NCBI GenBank assembly: GCA_965243775.1
Contig: CBDEWF010000125.1
Span: 130,622-194,621 of the forward strand
Source of the DNA: Sansalvadorimonas sp965243775
Lineage (GTDB): Bacteria > Pseudomonadota > Gammaproteobacteria > Pseudomonadales > Endozoicomonadaceae
DNA: 64,000 bases
Direction of reading: 5' to 3'
Part shown: one piece after another, positions 1 through 11,878 of the stretch
Numbering within the stretch: the stretch's first letter is position 1
How the letters are laid out: each line of letters begins with the position of its first letter
Program-made: the position numbers and the translations under genes
The notes under the pieces: generated by a model
Told to the model about the DNA's origin: nothing
What the model saw: the letters and a program-made list of their open reading frames with translations, nothing else
Databases searched by the model: none

Positions 1-3000
1 GCGGCTACCTGTTATGCCATAGCGAATAACGCAAAACTTGATGAGCAAACCAGACGAAATAGTATCAATGATAAACTAGACGAAGCTTTGGTATGGGGGA
101 GGCCAGGTGAAGCGCCATTAGCCAGACTGTCTGATGATTTGCTGTTCAGCAAAGCCAACCAGGCCGATAGGGAAAAGCGGAGGCTCAATCGCCTGAAAAC
201 CAGGTTATCAGAATCACCGGTTGTTTTTATCCAGGGTGAGACAGGGACGGGTAAAAGTTTTTTCGCAGCCCAAATGGCCCAGGCCGCCGGGCATCACTGG
301 TTGTCTCGGTAGGACCTTCTACCGATGAAGGCGAGCTGGTACAGCGCTGGGTATGGAAGGACAGTCCGGTTGGATCCGATCGAAGCATGGTGCGCATTGA
401 TCAAGCGCTGCTTAAGTGGGCAAAAACACAGCCTGAAGCAGGCGATGACTATGTCACCCTGGTGCTGGATGAAGCCAACCTTGCTGAAAATGGATTACTG
501 GAAACCCTGAAGGGACTGTGGGACACGCCTCCCCGTATTTTTGTCAATGGCCAGCCTTTTTCTGTCACCGCCAGGCACCGCGTTATTTTGACTGGAAATC
601 CTGACAGCTATGCTGGTCGGCGCATGGACGCGGCTTTACAGGAAAAAATGCAATGTATTTATTACCCAGTGCTGAATGCAGCTTTCCTGCAGGACCGGGT
701 GGTTGAGCCCGCCCTTTATCAGCACTTATTGGCACACCTGCCTGAACCGAAAGCGCAGCTGCTCGCTCAACAGGCTGCGAAAGGTGTTCTGCCTCTCTGG
801 AAGTGTTACCAAGGGCTTTTGCCTGAACATGAATTTACTCCCCGTGATCTTACAGATATCTGTGCATGGATTGGCTGGTATCTTAACCAGCCAGATGTAT
901 CCAGGTACGATCTTTCCGAAGAGCATATTCATGCATTGATAATACAGGGTTTCATGGATGTCTTCGGGCATGAAACAGCGGAACAGGCCCAAGGTGCTTT
1001 GTGGGTGGTTGAGAACTGGTTTTCCAGCCACTTTCCAGTGAATGACGCCGTTCTTGCAAGTGTGCAAAGCACTATCCTGAAGCAACTCAGCGGCTGGTTC
1101 AGGTTTGAGACGTGCACGAAAAAACCTGATTTTGATGTGTCATCGGCTGCTGTTTCTGATCTGTCAGAGGCTTTGCTTCAGGACTTGAGCCGTACCCAGC
1201 AAGCTTATCAGTACAAAAGAAAGCATGGGGGACGTCAGGCGACGCTGATAGAAGGCCCGACAGGACGAGGTAAAGACGTCACCCTGCAGCTCGCTATACG
1301 GAGTTTCAGGGCGCAGATGAACCATAAACAAAAGGCAATGCCTGACGTCCACTATTTGAATGCCTGCGACTGCTCATGGGATACGCTGCGTGACCATATT
1401 CAAAGGGCAAGGGTGAAGGGAGAAGTCCTGGTGATCTCGGAGATAAACCTGATTGACAGTCAGTATCTGGAAGGAGAACTCAATGATATTCTGGCTGGGG
1501 ATGCCTGCCCTGGCTTTCACCTGTTTGCCACCACGAATCCGCCTCGCTCTCAATATCGTGGAAGAAAGCTGTTCTCACCAGCACTAAAAGGGCGCTTTCG
1601 GCATCTTCCTATCAGGCAGTACAGCCAGGAGGAGCTCTTTGGAATAGCAGCCAAAGTCCTGCCAGACAGTTCAGCCGGTCGAACCCTGGCAGAACAGTTG
1701 ACGAATTATCATTGTCGCCTTCGGCAGTATTTGCAGTACAAAAACATTCCATTACAGCCCACCAGTCTGGACTTGCAGAACCTCGCCCGTGCAGTTTCCG
1801 GGCAATCAGACACCAGTCAGGCTGCGATGCAAGAACTCTTCAAAGTGCACTACAGGTTATTTTTACTGGCGGCAAGGCAGACTATAGAACAACTGCCAGA
1901 ACTGTGCCCTCACGCAGCGGTAAAGGCTCCGGTTGATAAGCCCCTTTGTCAATGGTTGCATCAAACTGTCAAGACGCTTGATCACCCTTGGCTGATTCGG
2001 CGAGGGGAAGCCAATACAGTTGATGCAGGACGCCACGCAATGACCGTGCAGGCGGATCTCAGTGAACAGGCTATCCGCGATCAAGTCATCAAACAGATAG
2101 CAGAAGTACAGTGGCTTGCGTCGGCTATGCCTTTTCAGGCCATGACATCAGACGATACATTAACTCAGGCGTTTTACATTCTCTGGCAGCGCCATTGGTT
2201 TGAACACAACTTTGCCATGACCGGTGTTCATGCGGAAGAGCTCTTTCCATTAACCGCGACTCAGTCATTGACCCTGTCTCTGGCTGCCAACCAACCTTAC
2301 CTGCTGGAAATCCAGAAGTTTCTTGCAACAGCTGATCACACGAAACCTGTGCAGCAGGCTGGCAACTGGCTGCAGATAAAAGCCATTCTTCATACACCCG
2401 TTAGCCATTATTCAAGTACGGAAAAAGAAGAGCCTTCTAAAACAGAATCAGCACAGGATGCTCAAGCCAGCTTGCCGTCGACTGTCAAAAGGGCAGTTGA
2501 CAGTGATACAGATTATGAAAAGCGGGTACCATCAGACTATGCGGTGGTTAGAACATTTGATAGCGTTCATGATCCTCGTATGTATCGACTGAGAGTGTTT
2601 GATCTGGCAGCGACGCTGGAAGGTGAATTGGTAGAAACGAGAACAGGGCGGGGAGAATATGGACTTGAAGTTGTTCAGCCCGGACTCATCCTTGGTCAGA
2701 AAACAGTAACCTTAAGTGACCGACAGACCTATGGGAAAGTCCAGCTGAAATATCAGTCGAAAACATGGCTTTATTTACCGAGCTTAAAAGCCCATGAAAC
2801 AATCAGGGCGGTTAATCTAGTGTCAGGGAAAGACTTCACTCTCTTGCGGGATCGTTATACCGGCTTGCATATGATCCATTTGTCTAATGTGCAACCTGGG
2901 GAAATAGTGGATATTGACTACATTGTTGAGACCATTGAGGCCCCACCAGAAGATGATACTTTTTATAGATATCAGGAAACATGGCATGCACTGGAGGCTG

Positions 3001-4742
3001 TAAGGCCTGATGCGACCTGTGCGCCCGAAATCCGACAAGCAATTACAGAGCTGCTCAGCCCGCAGTGCCTGCAAACACTGCCTGAAGGGCAGCAAATGAC
3101 ATTAGACGCTATTAAACAAGCCGATAGTCAAATGGTGCGAATAGAGAAGATTTTCGCGTATTGCAGGCAGTTTAGTGGTGAGTCAAGACCTGAGGATGAT
3201 AACCTCCTGGACTTTTTGCTAAAAAACAGGCAGGGGGCGTGCAGGCATCGGACATCGGTTTTTGTGGCTTTTTGCCGCTACTACGGCATTCCTGCAAGAA
3301 TCGTCAAGAGTGAGGTGCACACTTTTCCAGAGTACTCTCTGGATAATGGCGCAACATGGGTTCCTGTCGACCTTGGCGGAGCCCCGGGGAACCTTAGTGA
3401 GCTGTCCTGGCAATTTCCAGCCAAACGCCCGGGTATCTCCCTGGCTTCGGGAAATCCAAAGTTCGAGCAGACCATGAGGGCAATGGATGATAAGCAGTCA
3501 CAGGCGATGGCTCAGGTTCTTGGAGTTTCCCCGGATGAGCTGGCCAGATCAGTGGCGTCCGGGATGGCTTTACCCACAGATAAACAGGACTTGACCATCT
3601 GTGATATTGTAAGCAATCTTTGGGATCAAGGTTCAGAGTCTGGTTTTGCACTGGGTTGCCAGCTGTTAAAAGATCAGGATGCATTGAGTTACAGTGAGGA
3701 GAGCATGCTGGGTTCTTGGTCTCTTTGTACAAGTAAACTGGCGACTGTTCTTCACGAACTGCTTCAGCACACTGAGTCCATCAGTGTTATTTCTAAAGAG
3801 CTTCGTGGGCTGCATGATAAGGCCGTTGTTAAAGGCACAATGCAGAGCAGTGACTGGCAATATATTATTCGAAAGATTCTTAAAGACAGTTGTCAGCACT
3901 TTGGTGTCAAGAGTGCCCAGGTACAGGCTGTTGCCCATATGGCGCTAGAACTGGACTGGCTATTACCCTCCTCATGTTCCTTGCACGGTAAAGAACTCTA
4001 TGATCTGTTGAATAAGCTGAATACTGTTGATGCACTGAAGCCGCAGGTAAAAAAACTCCTGGAAGAGTGGCACGTTTATTGGCTGAAAAATGAAGACAAT
4101 ATCAATGTTTCATTCGGTAATGATAATAATAAGATACTATCAGGCTTAGTCACTCACTCCCATGGTGGGTATTCACCATCCCTTGAATCAGACCTGAAGA
4201 TGAGATCTTTGCTATCTACATGGACAGACGAACCAGAGGGTATTCCTGATATTGAACGGTTACTCACGAGTAGTCCTGCCTTTCCAGCCAGTGGTTCAGG
4301 CCGAATAAAACACCGTCCTGTATTGATGAGTGATTCTCCTCAATGGAAGGCAACAGATATTCAGAAAACAGTTAATAAGCTCTTTGCTCAATGTGTACGT
4401 AACAACCCTGAACTTGATAAGCTTCAATCAGAGTGCCTCTTATGGGATCAACTAGAACAGCAGGAAGAAAACGGGTCTCTTGAAGAGTATGAGAAACGGA
4501 TAGAGATTAGTAATTATGTCGTGTTGCGACAAGAAATGAATATCAGCTGTGCAAGATGGCGCTTGGAACGTTTAAAAGAAGTCTGTTCCAAGGCTATAAG
4601 ATATGCTTTTGCACACTATCTTTTTCAAATAGCGAACAGTAAAGGCGGGCATTTGACAGCTTTATGGTGTGATGCTGTTACTTGTTCATATCAATGTTAT
4701 GTATTTGGTTCGCGTGAGCCGCAGTCAGCAGTCAGCATTTGA
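1..4742 (+). CDS. Giant two-AAA+ / transglutaminase-like protein, 5'-partial and frameshifted
   Basis: The reading frame is open from base 1, so the gene starts before the window. Frame 1 carries a Walker A motif (GETGTGKS, about 229-252) and runs into a stop near 310. The same protein continues in frame 3, where one extra G in the GGG run near 289-291 would restore AAGASLVVSVG. Counting residues from the ATG at 387: Walker B LVLDEAN near 26 and sensor-like TGNP near 69 complete AAA module 1. A second P-loop (GPTGRGKD, about 289) with Walker-B-like VLVISEIN and an ATTNPP sensor forms module 2. After about residue 690 comes a beta-rich segment and a transglutaminase-like core with Cys952 (GACRHR), His978 (VHTF) and Asp995 (VPVDLGG). 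The 450-residue C-terminal part is not recognised. The ATPases look dynein/midasin-like (MoxR side of AAA+); the Cys-His-Asp core could be a protease or amidase rather than a cross-linker. Substrate unknown. Domain calls are by motif reading. Confidence 0.75.
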
Positions 4743-4782
4743 GGTTTTCTCTATTATAAGCAACGTAAAAAGATATGTTAAC

Positions 4783-4947
4783 ATGGAGTTGGACAATGAT
4801 CAGATCAGAAAGGCTTTCAAAGCTCAGGATGCACTGGTTTTATACGGTGAAAACCTGAATAGTGTAGTGAATGAATTTCTTGAAAGCTTAGATATCGACT
4901 CACTTTACCAAGAGGTTGAGGAGTACCTTATGAATCTACCCGAATAA
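4783..4947 (+). CDS. Small acidic protein, 54 aa, unknown function
   Basis: The frame is open further upstream, overlapping the end of the AAA gene, but the ATG at 4783 gives the sensible product, starting MELDNDQIRK. It is acidic and probably helical, with no cysteine or membrane segment. The ribosome binding site is weak (A-rich, no clear AGGAGG). It lies 40 bp after the AAA/transglutaminase gene on the same strand, before a strong hairpin terminator, so the two are probably co-transcribed. It could be a partner or adaptor of the large protein; that rests on position only. Confidence 0.5.
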   Translation: MELDNDQIRKAFKAQDALVLYGENLNSVVNEFLESLDIDSLYQEVEEYLMNLPE

Positions 4948-4975
4948 CAGGGTTAATCCATGTTTGGAGAAATAT

Positions 4976-5011
4976 AAACCAAAACAGAGCAATAGAGCTC
5001 TGTTTTGGTTT
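4976..5011. terminator. Bidirectional intrinsic terminator between the AAA operon and rpoD
   Basis: A perfect 15-bp stem (AAACCAAAACAGAGC paired with GCTCTGTTTTGGTTT) encloses a 6-nt loop. It sits between two convergent transcription units. On the minus strand the arm is followed by a T-rich tract (TTTATATTT), which favours its use for rpoD. Confidence 0.8.
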
Positions 5012-5026
5012 CAGGGAAGAGTAGGA

Positions 5027-6856
<1,830 letters not shown>

Positions 6857-6923
6857 ATCAACCCTTTAACAGCGAGACCTTTTCACAACGAAATGTTCCC
6901 GGCGCTTTAATGATAAGCGGCCA

Positions 6924-6929
6924 ATTATA
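6924..6929 (-). promoter_or_regulatory. Probable -10 element of the rpoD promoter
   Basis: The minus strand reads TATAAT about 70 bp upstream of the rpoD start. No good -35 hexamer lies 16-18 bp upstream of it. A dyad, CGTAC and GTACG separated by 10 bp (6931-6950), occupies that position instead and could be a regulator site. The call rests on the hexamer and its place only. Confidence 0.35.
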
Positions 6930-7123
6930 GCGTACAGGCCTTGCCGTACGCCATACGTTGAAAGCGTCAATCCGGTAAATTGGCCGGTTTGAAATGGTAT
7001 GGCTTTTCAGTGCCAATACTGATAAGCGACATTGAGCAGAGTGCTTGTCCCAATGTTCTGAAAGTGACACTGCCGGGAATCACTTTATCTGGGGGCGTGT
7101 TGCTCTTATTTCAAGGGATATTA

Positions 7124-9004
7124 TCAGTCTTTTATCTCTTTTGCTTCCTGTCGTTTTACCAGCCACCCTTTGCTGCTCTTTTGGGTAACTTGTTTCAAAC
7201 GCTCTTTTTCACTGAGATTCCCTTTGTGGTCTTGAGCGTCAGTTGTCAACTGTTTAATGCATTGCTTGATGATGTGCTCAGCATTTTCCACAGGCATATC
7301 AGTTTTCTGCAGTTCAACCAGTCTTTCTCCCAATCGTGTACCATACCAGCTTCCCAGCAGGCCAAAAGTGCTTTCCATGGGGGACTGGCGAAGAGAAGCT
7401 GTTAACGTGGCCAAGTGTCGAATGTCTTCATCGGCGCTGTTAATGTTCAGCTTGTCTGGATCGATCAGCTCGGCGAGCTTTGGCTGGGCCAGTAGCAGGC
7501 GCAGAGCTCTCTGGGCTGGCTTTAACCGGATAACAGGTATTGGCGCCTGTCGTACAGGTTTTCTGAAGTTTTTCCTGTCGTAATGTTCGAGTCTGTCTGG
7601 AGCCGCTGTCTGCTCATAGTCCTGATAAAGTGCATGACTGATACTATCGGTCTGATAAGGCTCGGAGAATGCTCCGTTTTTGGGAACGCTTGGTTCCGGG
7701 CGGGTTTCAACAATAGACGATACTGTCTCTGTTCCCAGGTCGCTCAGTTCTCCCAGTTTTTTCAACATCAGGCTTTTAAAAGTACCTTCTGGCAATTTGT
7801 GGATATAAGGAGTCACCTTGTGGACCAGCCGTGCCTTGCCATCTAGGGTGCTGATATCAATCTCTTGCTCAAAGTGGCGGAAGAAGTAGTCATCGAATGG
7901 CAGAGCCTGGCTTTTATCTTTCAGGCGGAATAGGAATGCATTGGCTCCTTCCTTGCGTACCAGAGAGTCTGGATCTTCCCCCTGGGGAAGGAATAAAAAT
8001 CGTATTTGACGACCGTCGTCCATTCCCGGAATGGCATTTTCCAGTGCTCGCCATGCTGCCTGTCGGCCGGCATTGTCGCCATCAAAACAGAAAACTACCT
8101 GGCTAGTGTGGCGAAACAGCTGGTTCAGGTGGTCAGCAGTAGTGGCTGTACCCAGGGTCGCAACGGCACAAGTGATGCCCTGCTGAGCCAAGGCAATAAC
8201 ATCCATATAGCCTTCAACCACCAGAACCTGCTCCAGGTTACGATTGGCTTGCTTGGCTTCGTAAAGCCCGTAGAGTTCCCGGCCTTTATGGAAAACCGGA
8301 GTTTCCGGTGAGTTGAGATACTTTGGTTTGTCGTCACCCAGAACCCGGCCACCAAAGGCGATAGTACGGCCCCTCTGGTCTCTGATCGGGAAGATGATAC
8401 GATTACGAAAACGGTCGTAGGTAGATTTTCGCTCTTCATTTTCGACAACCAGTCCTCCGTCAAGAAGCAGTTGTCCCCGTTCTGGCGTGTTGCCAAGGGC
8501 GGTAATCAGGCTATCCCATCCTGGTGGCGCAAAGCCGAGTCGGAAAAGTTTTGCGGTTTTCCCATCCAGCCCCCTCTGTCTCAGATAGTTCTTGGCAGCT
8601 GAAGCGCTACTGTGACTGCGCAGCTGCTCTGAGTACCACTCGGCTGATTTTTCCAGAATCTGATAGAGAGTGTCGTAGCGTTCACGTTTTTGCTGAGTGC
8701 CTTTTTCCCGTGGGACTTCAAGACCAGCTCGTCGGGCCAGTAATTCAACGGCTTCCGGGAAGCCGACATGATCAAAGTCCATGACAAACCCCAAGGCGTT
8801 GCCGCTGGCTCCGCAGCCAAAACAGTAAAAAAACTGTTTGTCCTGGCTGACACTGAAGGATGGTGACTTTTCTTTATGGAACGGGCATAGGGCCTGATGG
8901 TTGCGGCCGGCTTTTTTCAGAGAGATACGGTCACTGATAATCTCAACAATATCTGTTCTGGCTAACAGGTTGTCGATAAAATTTTGTGGAATCAGTCCGG
9001 CCAT
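7124..9004 (-). CDS. dnaG: DNA primase DnaG
   Basis: This 626-aa primase synthesises RNA primers at the replication fork together with the replicative helicase. The N-terminal zinc-binding domain shows CPFHKEKSPSFSV and FYCFGCGASG (about residues 40-65). The TOPRIM core has VVEGYMDV (Glu) and the metal-binding FCFDGDNAGRQA (about 305-318). The C-terminal third (helicase-interacting) is less conserved, as usual. The ATG at 9004 is the natural start. It lies between yqeY and rpoD on the same strand, the classical gammaproteobacterial macromolecular-synthesis arrangement. A small hairpin at 9138-9159 lies between yqeY and dnaG and may modulate readthrough. Confidence 0.98.
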   Translation of the reverse strand: MAGLIPQNFIDNLLARTDIVEIISDRISLKKAGRNHQALCPFHKEKSPSFSVSQDKQFFYCFGCGASGNALGFVMDFDHVGFPEAVELLARRAGLEVPREKGTQQKRERYDTLYQILEKSAEWYSEQLRSHSSASAAKNYLRQRGLDGKTAKLFRLGFAPPGWDSLITALGNTPERGQLLLDGGLVVENEERKSTYDRFRNRIIFPIRDQRGRTIAFGGRVLGDDKPKYLNSPETPVFHKGRELYGLYEAKQANRNLEQVLVVEGYMDVIALAQQGITCAVATLGTATTADHLNQLFRHTSQVVFCFDGDNAGRQAAWRALENAIPGMDDGRQIRFLFLPQGEDPDSLVRKEGANAFLFRLKDKSQALPFDDYFFRHFEQEIDISTLDGKARLVHKVTPYIHKLPEGTFKSLMLKKLGELSDLGTETVSSIVETRPEPSVPKNGAFSEPYQTDSISHALYQDYEQTAAPDRLEHYDRKNFRKPVRQAPIPVIRLKPAQRALRLLLAQPKLAELIDPDKLNINSADEDIRHLATLTASLRQSPMESTFGLLGSWYGTRLGERLVELQKTDMPVENAEHIIKQCIKQLTTDAQDHKGNLSEKERLKQVTQKSSKGWLVKRQEAKEIKD

Positions 9005-9137
9005 AGGGTGTCATGCGCCTTGGTATCTGATCTGGTCAGAACAGCTTGGATATTTACAGGACTGTCTCGCTGGCAGGCTTGTCAACGGTGCCAGGTTTTT
9101 AAGTCCGAACGGGTGAAGTTATCACAATTTACAATAG

Positions 9138-9159
9138 AAATACCCTATAAAGGGTATTT
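9138..9159. other. Inverted repeat in the yqeY-dnaG gap
   Basis: AAATACCC and GGGTATTT are separated by 6 nt, about 135 bp upstream of dnaG. On the minus strand, the direction of transcription, no T-run follows, so it is a weak terminator at best. It may be an attenuator or an RNA processing site inside the operon. The rest of 9005-9247 shows no gene. Confidence 0.35.
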
Positions 9160-9247
9160 TACCCATAGGGCATAGAGTGCGCCCAAGGCTGTTTTGTGCT
9201 CATGGCTGATTAAATAGGCGGAAGAGACTGCCTGAAATATTGGCCTG

Positions 9248-9695
9248 CTAAAGCTTTGCTTTCAGCATTTTGCTGACGGTGCCCATATCGGCGCGGCCCT
9301 GAACCTGTGGCTTGAGAATACCCATAACCCTGCCCATCTCCTTCATGGATGTAGCTTCTGTCTTGGTTATAGCTTCTTCAATCAGGTTGTTAATTTCCTC
9401 TTCTGTAAGAGGCTGGGGGAGGAACCCTTGCAGAACACTTATCTCAAACTCTTCCTTTGAGCAAGATCATGGCGTTCTGCCTGGGTATATTGGGACGCAG
9501 ATTCCCGGCGCTGTTTGACCATCCTGTCCAGCAGTGCCAGCCCACGGGAGTCATCCACTTCAATACGCTCATCAACCTCGACCCGCTTGAAATCGGCCAG
9601 AGCCATACGCAGCACGGACAAGCGATCCTTTCCCGAGCACGCATGGCCTCTTTCATGGCCTCATTGAGGCGATGTTTCAGGTTGTTGGCAGACAT
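9248..9695 (-). pseudogene. GatB/YqeY domain protein, broken by two 1-base deletions
   Basis: The protein is readable only across three frames. Frame A runs from the ATG at 9695 (MSANNLKHRLNEAMKEAMRA). Frame B carries the middle (SVLRMALADFKRVEVDERIE to QAERHDLAQ). Frame C carries the end (SVLQGFLPQPLTEEEI to TVSKMLKAKL, stop at 9248). Restoring one base in each of two A-runs (T-runs on the plus strand, 9629-9631 and 9456-9458) gives a full-length, roughly 148-aa YqeY protein with nothing missing. The family resembles the tail domain of amidotransferase GatB and is often encoded between rpsU and dnaG, as here. Both lesions are AAAA-to-AAA losses in front of GG, so sequencing error is as likely as true gene decay. 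Confidence 0.85.
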
Positions 9696-9808
9696 AAGCC
9701 ATCCCTGATGGGGTATTTTGAAGTTTCAAACCAGAACCATACCGTCAGTCAACACGGCTAAAGCAGGCTCCGGGCTGGCAGTGGGGAAATCAGGTTACCC
9801 TGCCTGAA

Positions 9809-10024
9809 TTAATACAGACGCTCGCGACGACGCTGCTCGCGCTGTAATTTCTTCAGGTGGCGCTTGACTGCTGCTGCTGCCTGGCGCTTACGCACTGCGG
9901 TCGGCTTCTCGTAGTGTTCGCGGCGGCGAACTTCAGACAGAATACCGGCTTTTTCACAGGAGCGCTTAAAACGACGCAGGGCAATATCAAAGGGTTCGTT
10001 CTCTTTAACTTTGACAGCAGGCAT
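9809..10024 (-). CDS. rpsU: 30S ribosomal protein S21
   Basis: A 71-aa, very basic protein of standard S21 length and sequence: MPAVKVKENEPFDIALRRFK, central SCEKAGILSEVRRRE, and an Arg/Lys-rich tail. S21 sits on the 30S platform near the anti-Shine-Dalgarno sequence and takes part in initiation. An AAGGAAGGTGAGG-type ribosome binding site precedes the ATG. It is the first gene of the macromolecular-synthesis block, and a TATAAT hexamer about 33 bp upstream of the start probably drives the operon. Confidence 0.98.
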   Translation of the reverse strand: MPAVKVKENEPFDIALRRFKRSCEKAGILSEVRRREHYEKPTAVRKRQAAAAVKRHLKKLQREQRRRERLY

Positions 10025-10056
10025 GCGGGCCTCACCTTCCTTATATATATCAAGTG

Positions 10057-10080
10057 ATTATAAAGTGGTCATTATTGACC
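10057..10080 (-). promoter_or_regulatory. rpsU operon promoter region with an operator-like dyad
   Basis: The minus strand has TATAAT at 10062-10057. Immediately upstream lies a perfect dyad, GGTCA-TTAT-TGACC (10067-10080), between the -10 and the expected -35 position. That is a typical place for an operator. No strong -35 hexamer is visible. The regulator is unknown. Confidence 0.4.
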
Positions 10081-10305
10081 GCGCAGATTACCCAACAGGA
10101 TAGAAGGGTATCCGCAAAGGCGCGAATTTTAGAGGTCGGGAGGGAAGCGGTCAATAGCCGCTTGTCAAGTAGAAGTGTCATACCTGTCCTGTTATCCGGG
10201 TATATGACGCAGGCTCATCGGAATATGGGCGCAGGTTAGCGGGGCTTGTGCGTGTGTGGCCGACCGCTAGAGGTAGTTATTGAGGTGATTTTGCCGGTTT
10301 CTGGG

Positions 10306-10311
10306 TATAAT
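10306..10311 (+). promoter_or_regulatory. Probable -10 element of the tsaD promoter
   Basis: TATAAT lies 57 bp before the tsaD ATG. The best -35-like sequence, TTGAGG at 10280-10285, is 20 bp away, longer than optimal, so the assignment is tentative. Confidence 0.35.
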
Positions 10312-10367
10312 CCTTGTCCTCATCACTGTATTATTTTTGCCCCCTGAATAGAGATACGCCCCAGCCC

Positions 10368-11390
10368 ATGAAGGTTCTAGGCATCGAAACATCCTGCGAC
10401 GAAACTGGTATTGCCCTCTATGACACCGAAAAAGGGCTGCTGGCTGATGCCCTCTACAGCCAGATTGACATGCACAACGACTATGGAGGCGTGGTGCCTG
10501 AACTGGCTTCCCGGGACCATGTGCGCCGGGTTTTACCTCTGATTAATGATGTAATGGAAAAAGCAGATTGTTCCCAGGAGGACATTGAGGCCATTGCCTA
10601 TACCCGTGGGCCAGGTCTGATTGGGGCCCTGATGGTGGGGGCTGCCGTTGCCAAATCTATTGCCTGGGCCTGGGATATTCCTGCAATTGGTGTCCACCAT
10701 ATGGAAGGTCACTTGCTGGCTCCCATGCTGGAAGAGAACCCTCCTGCTTTTCCCTTTGTTGCTCTGCTGGTGTCCGGTGGCCATACCCAGCTGGTGGATG
10801 TCCGGTGCCAGGGGGAGTATCAGCTGCTGGGGGAATCTGTGGATGATGCAGCCGGTGAAGCCTTTGATAAAGCAGCCATGATGCTGGGTCTGGATTACCC
10901 AGGAGGTCCTCGCATTGCAGTTCTGGCTGCCAAGGGTACCAGTGGTAAGTTTAAGTTTCCTCGCCCGATGACTGATCGCCCCGGCCTGGATTTTAGCTTC
11001 AGCGGATTAAAAACATTTACCCGTAACACTGTGGCTGACAATGGTGGTGATCAGTGCGATGAGCAGACCAAGGCAGATATTGCCCTGGCTTTTGAAGAAG
11101 CCGTGGTTGATACCCTGATGATCAAGTGCCGTCGGGCACTGAGGCAGACGGGGCTTAAGCAGCTGGTCATCGCTGGTGGTGTCAGTGCCAATAAAAGATT
11201 GCGGGAAAAACTGGAGAAAATGGTAGCGGGAGAAAAAGCTTCCCTGTTTTATGCCCGTCCGGCTTTCTGTACTGATAATGGTGCCATGATCGCCTATGCT
11301 GGCAGTTGCCGCCTGCTGGCTGGTCAGGTTGATGAGGCTGGTATTCGTCCTGTTCCCCGCTGGCCTATGTCTGAGCTGGAAGCGGTATAG
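10368..11390 (+). CDS. tsaD: tRNA threonylcarbamoyladenosine biosynthesis protein TsaD (Gcp/Kae1/YgjD)
   Basis: The 340-aa product starting MKVLGIETSCDETGIALYDT matches the invariant TsaD N terminus, so the ATG at 10368 is preferred over an upstream TTG at 10314. The ASKHA-fold ATPase transfers the threonylcarbamoyl group to A37 of ANN-decoding tRNAs with TsaB and TsaE. Metal-binding HHMEGH (about residue 111) and the VSGGHTQL motif are present, as are SGLKTFTRN and the late VIAGGVSANKRLR segment. Length is standard. It is divergent from rpsU, the conserved gammaproteobacterial neighbour. Confidence 0.97.
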   Translation: MKVLGIETSCDETGIALYDTEKGLLADALYSQIDMHNDYGGVVPELASRDHVRRVLPLINDVMEKADCSQEDIEAIAYTRGPGLIGALMVGAAVAKSIAWAWDIPAIGVHHMEGHLLAPMLEENPPAFPFVALLVSGGHTQLVDVRCQGEYQLLGESVDDAAGEAFDKAAMMLGLDYPGGPRIAVLAAKGTSGKFKFPRPMTDRPGLDFSFSGLKTFTRNTVADNGGDQCDEQTKADIALAFEEAVVDTLMIKCRRALRQTGLKQLVIAGGVSANKRLREKLEKMVAGEKASLFYARPAFCTDNGAMIAYAGSCRLLAGQVDEAGIRPVPRWPMSELEAV

Positions 11391-11506
11391 ATATAGATGG
11401 AAAGATATATGTCCAGGTACTTAAGGGCGTATATATACCAGCTGTAGAGGTTTGAGATTACTGCTAGGTTTATACCCTGTTTTTGGTTCTGGTTGCTGAG
11501 GTCTGT

Positions 11507-11878
11507 ATGGATAAGGTTCTGATTAATGATCTGTATGTAGAGGCGATTATCGGCTTCTACCATTGGGAGCATGACGAGCCACAGCCATTAATCTTCGATA
11601 TTGAATTGGGGACAGATTTCAGCAGTGCCTTCACCAGTGATGATATCAATGATGTTCTGAACTATGCCGCCTTAAGCCGCAGGATAAAGACATTCTGCCA
11701 GGAGAGCAGGTTTCACCTGCTGGAGCGGTTGGCAGGGGATGTGGTAAAAATCGTGTTGTCTGAGTTTCCTGTTATTGATATCAAGCTGAAAATCCGCAAA
11801 CCCCATGCCCTGCGTGATGGTGTTGCAGGTATTGAGTGCTATAGAACCCGTGAGCAGATGGGAATTCCTCTGCCGTGA
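11507..11878 (+). CDS. folB: Dihydroneopterin aldolase
   Basis: The ATG at 11507 has a GAGG site 6 nt upstream and gives 123 aa starting MDKVLINDLYVEAIIGFYHW, the FolB family opening. A GTG-like start further upstream would add eight unconserved residues. FolB converts 7,8-dihydroneopterin to 6-hydroxymethyl-dihydropterin in folate synthesis. The conserved Glu in YVEAIIG, the DVLNYAALS segment and the KIRKPHAL motif (catalytic Lys region) are present. Its stop overlaps the folK start by 4 nt, so translation of the two is coupled. Confidence 0.95.
   Translation: MDKVLINDLYVEAIIGFYHWEHDEPQPLIFDIELGTDFSSAFTSDDINDVLNYAALSRRIKTFCQESRFHLLERLAGDVVKIVLSEFPVIDIKLKIRKPHALRDGVAGIECYRTREQMGIPLP

Larger units (their letters stand above)
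10025..10367. other. Divergent rpsU/tsaD intergenic region (343 bp)
   Basis: It holds the rpsU promoter and dyad near 10057-10080 and a TATAAT hexamer at 10306-10311 facing tsaD. The middle (about 10100-10270) shows nothing recognisable and no convincing small gene. Confidence 0.5.

Noticed and set aside
9312..9708. Plus-strand ORFs over yqeY
   Set aside because: They are antisense shadows; the minus strand, read across three frames, gives a conserved YqeY family protein.
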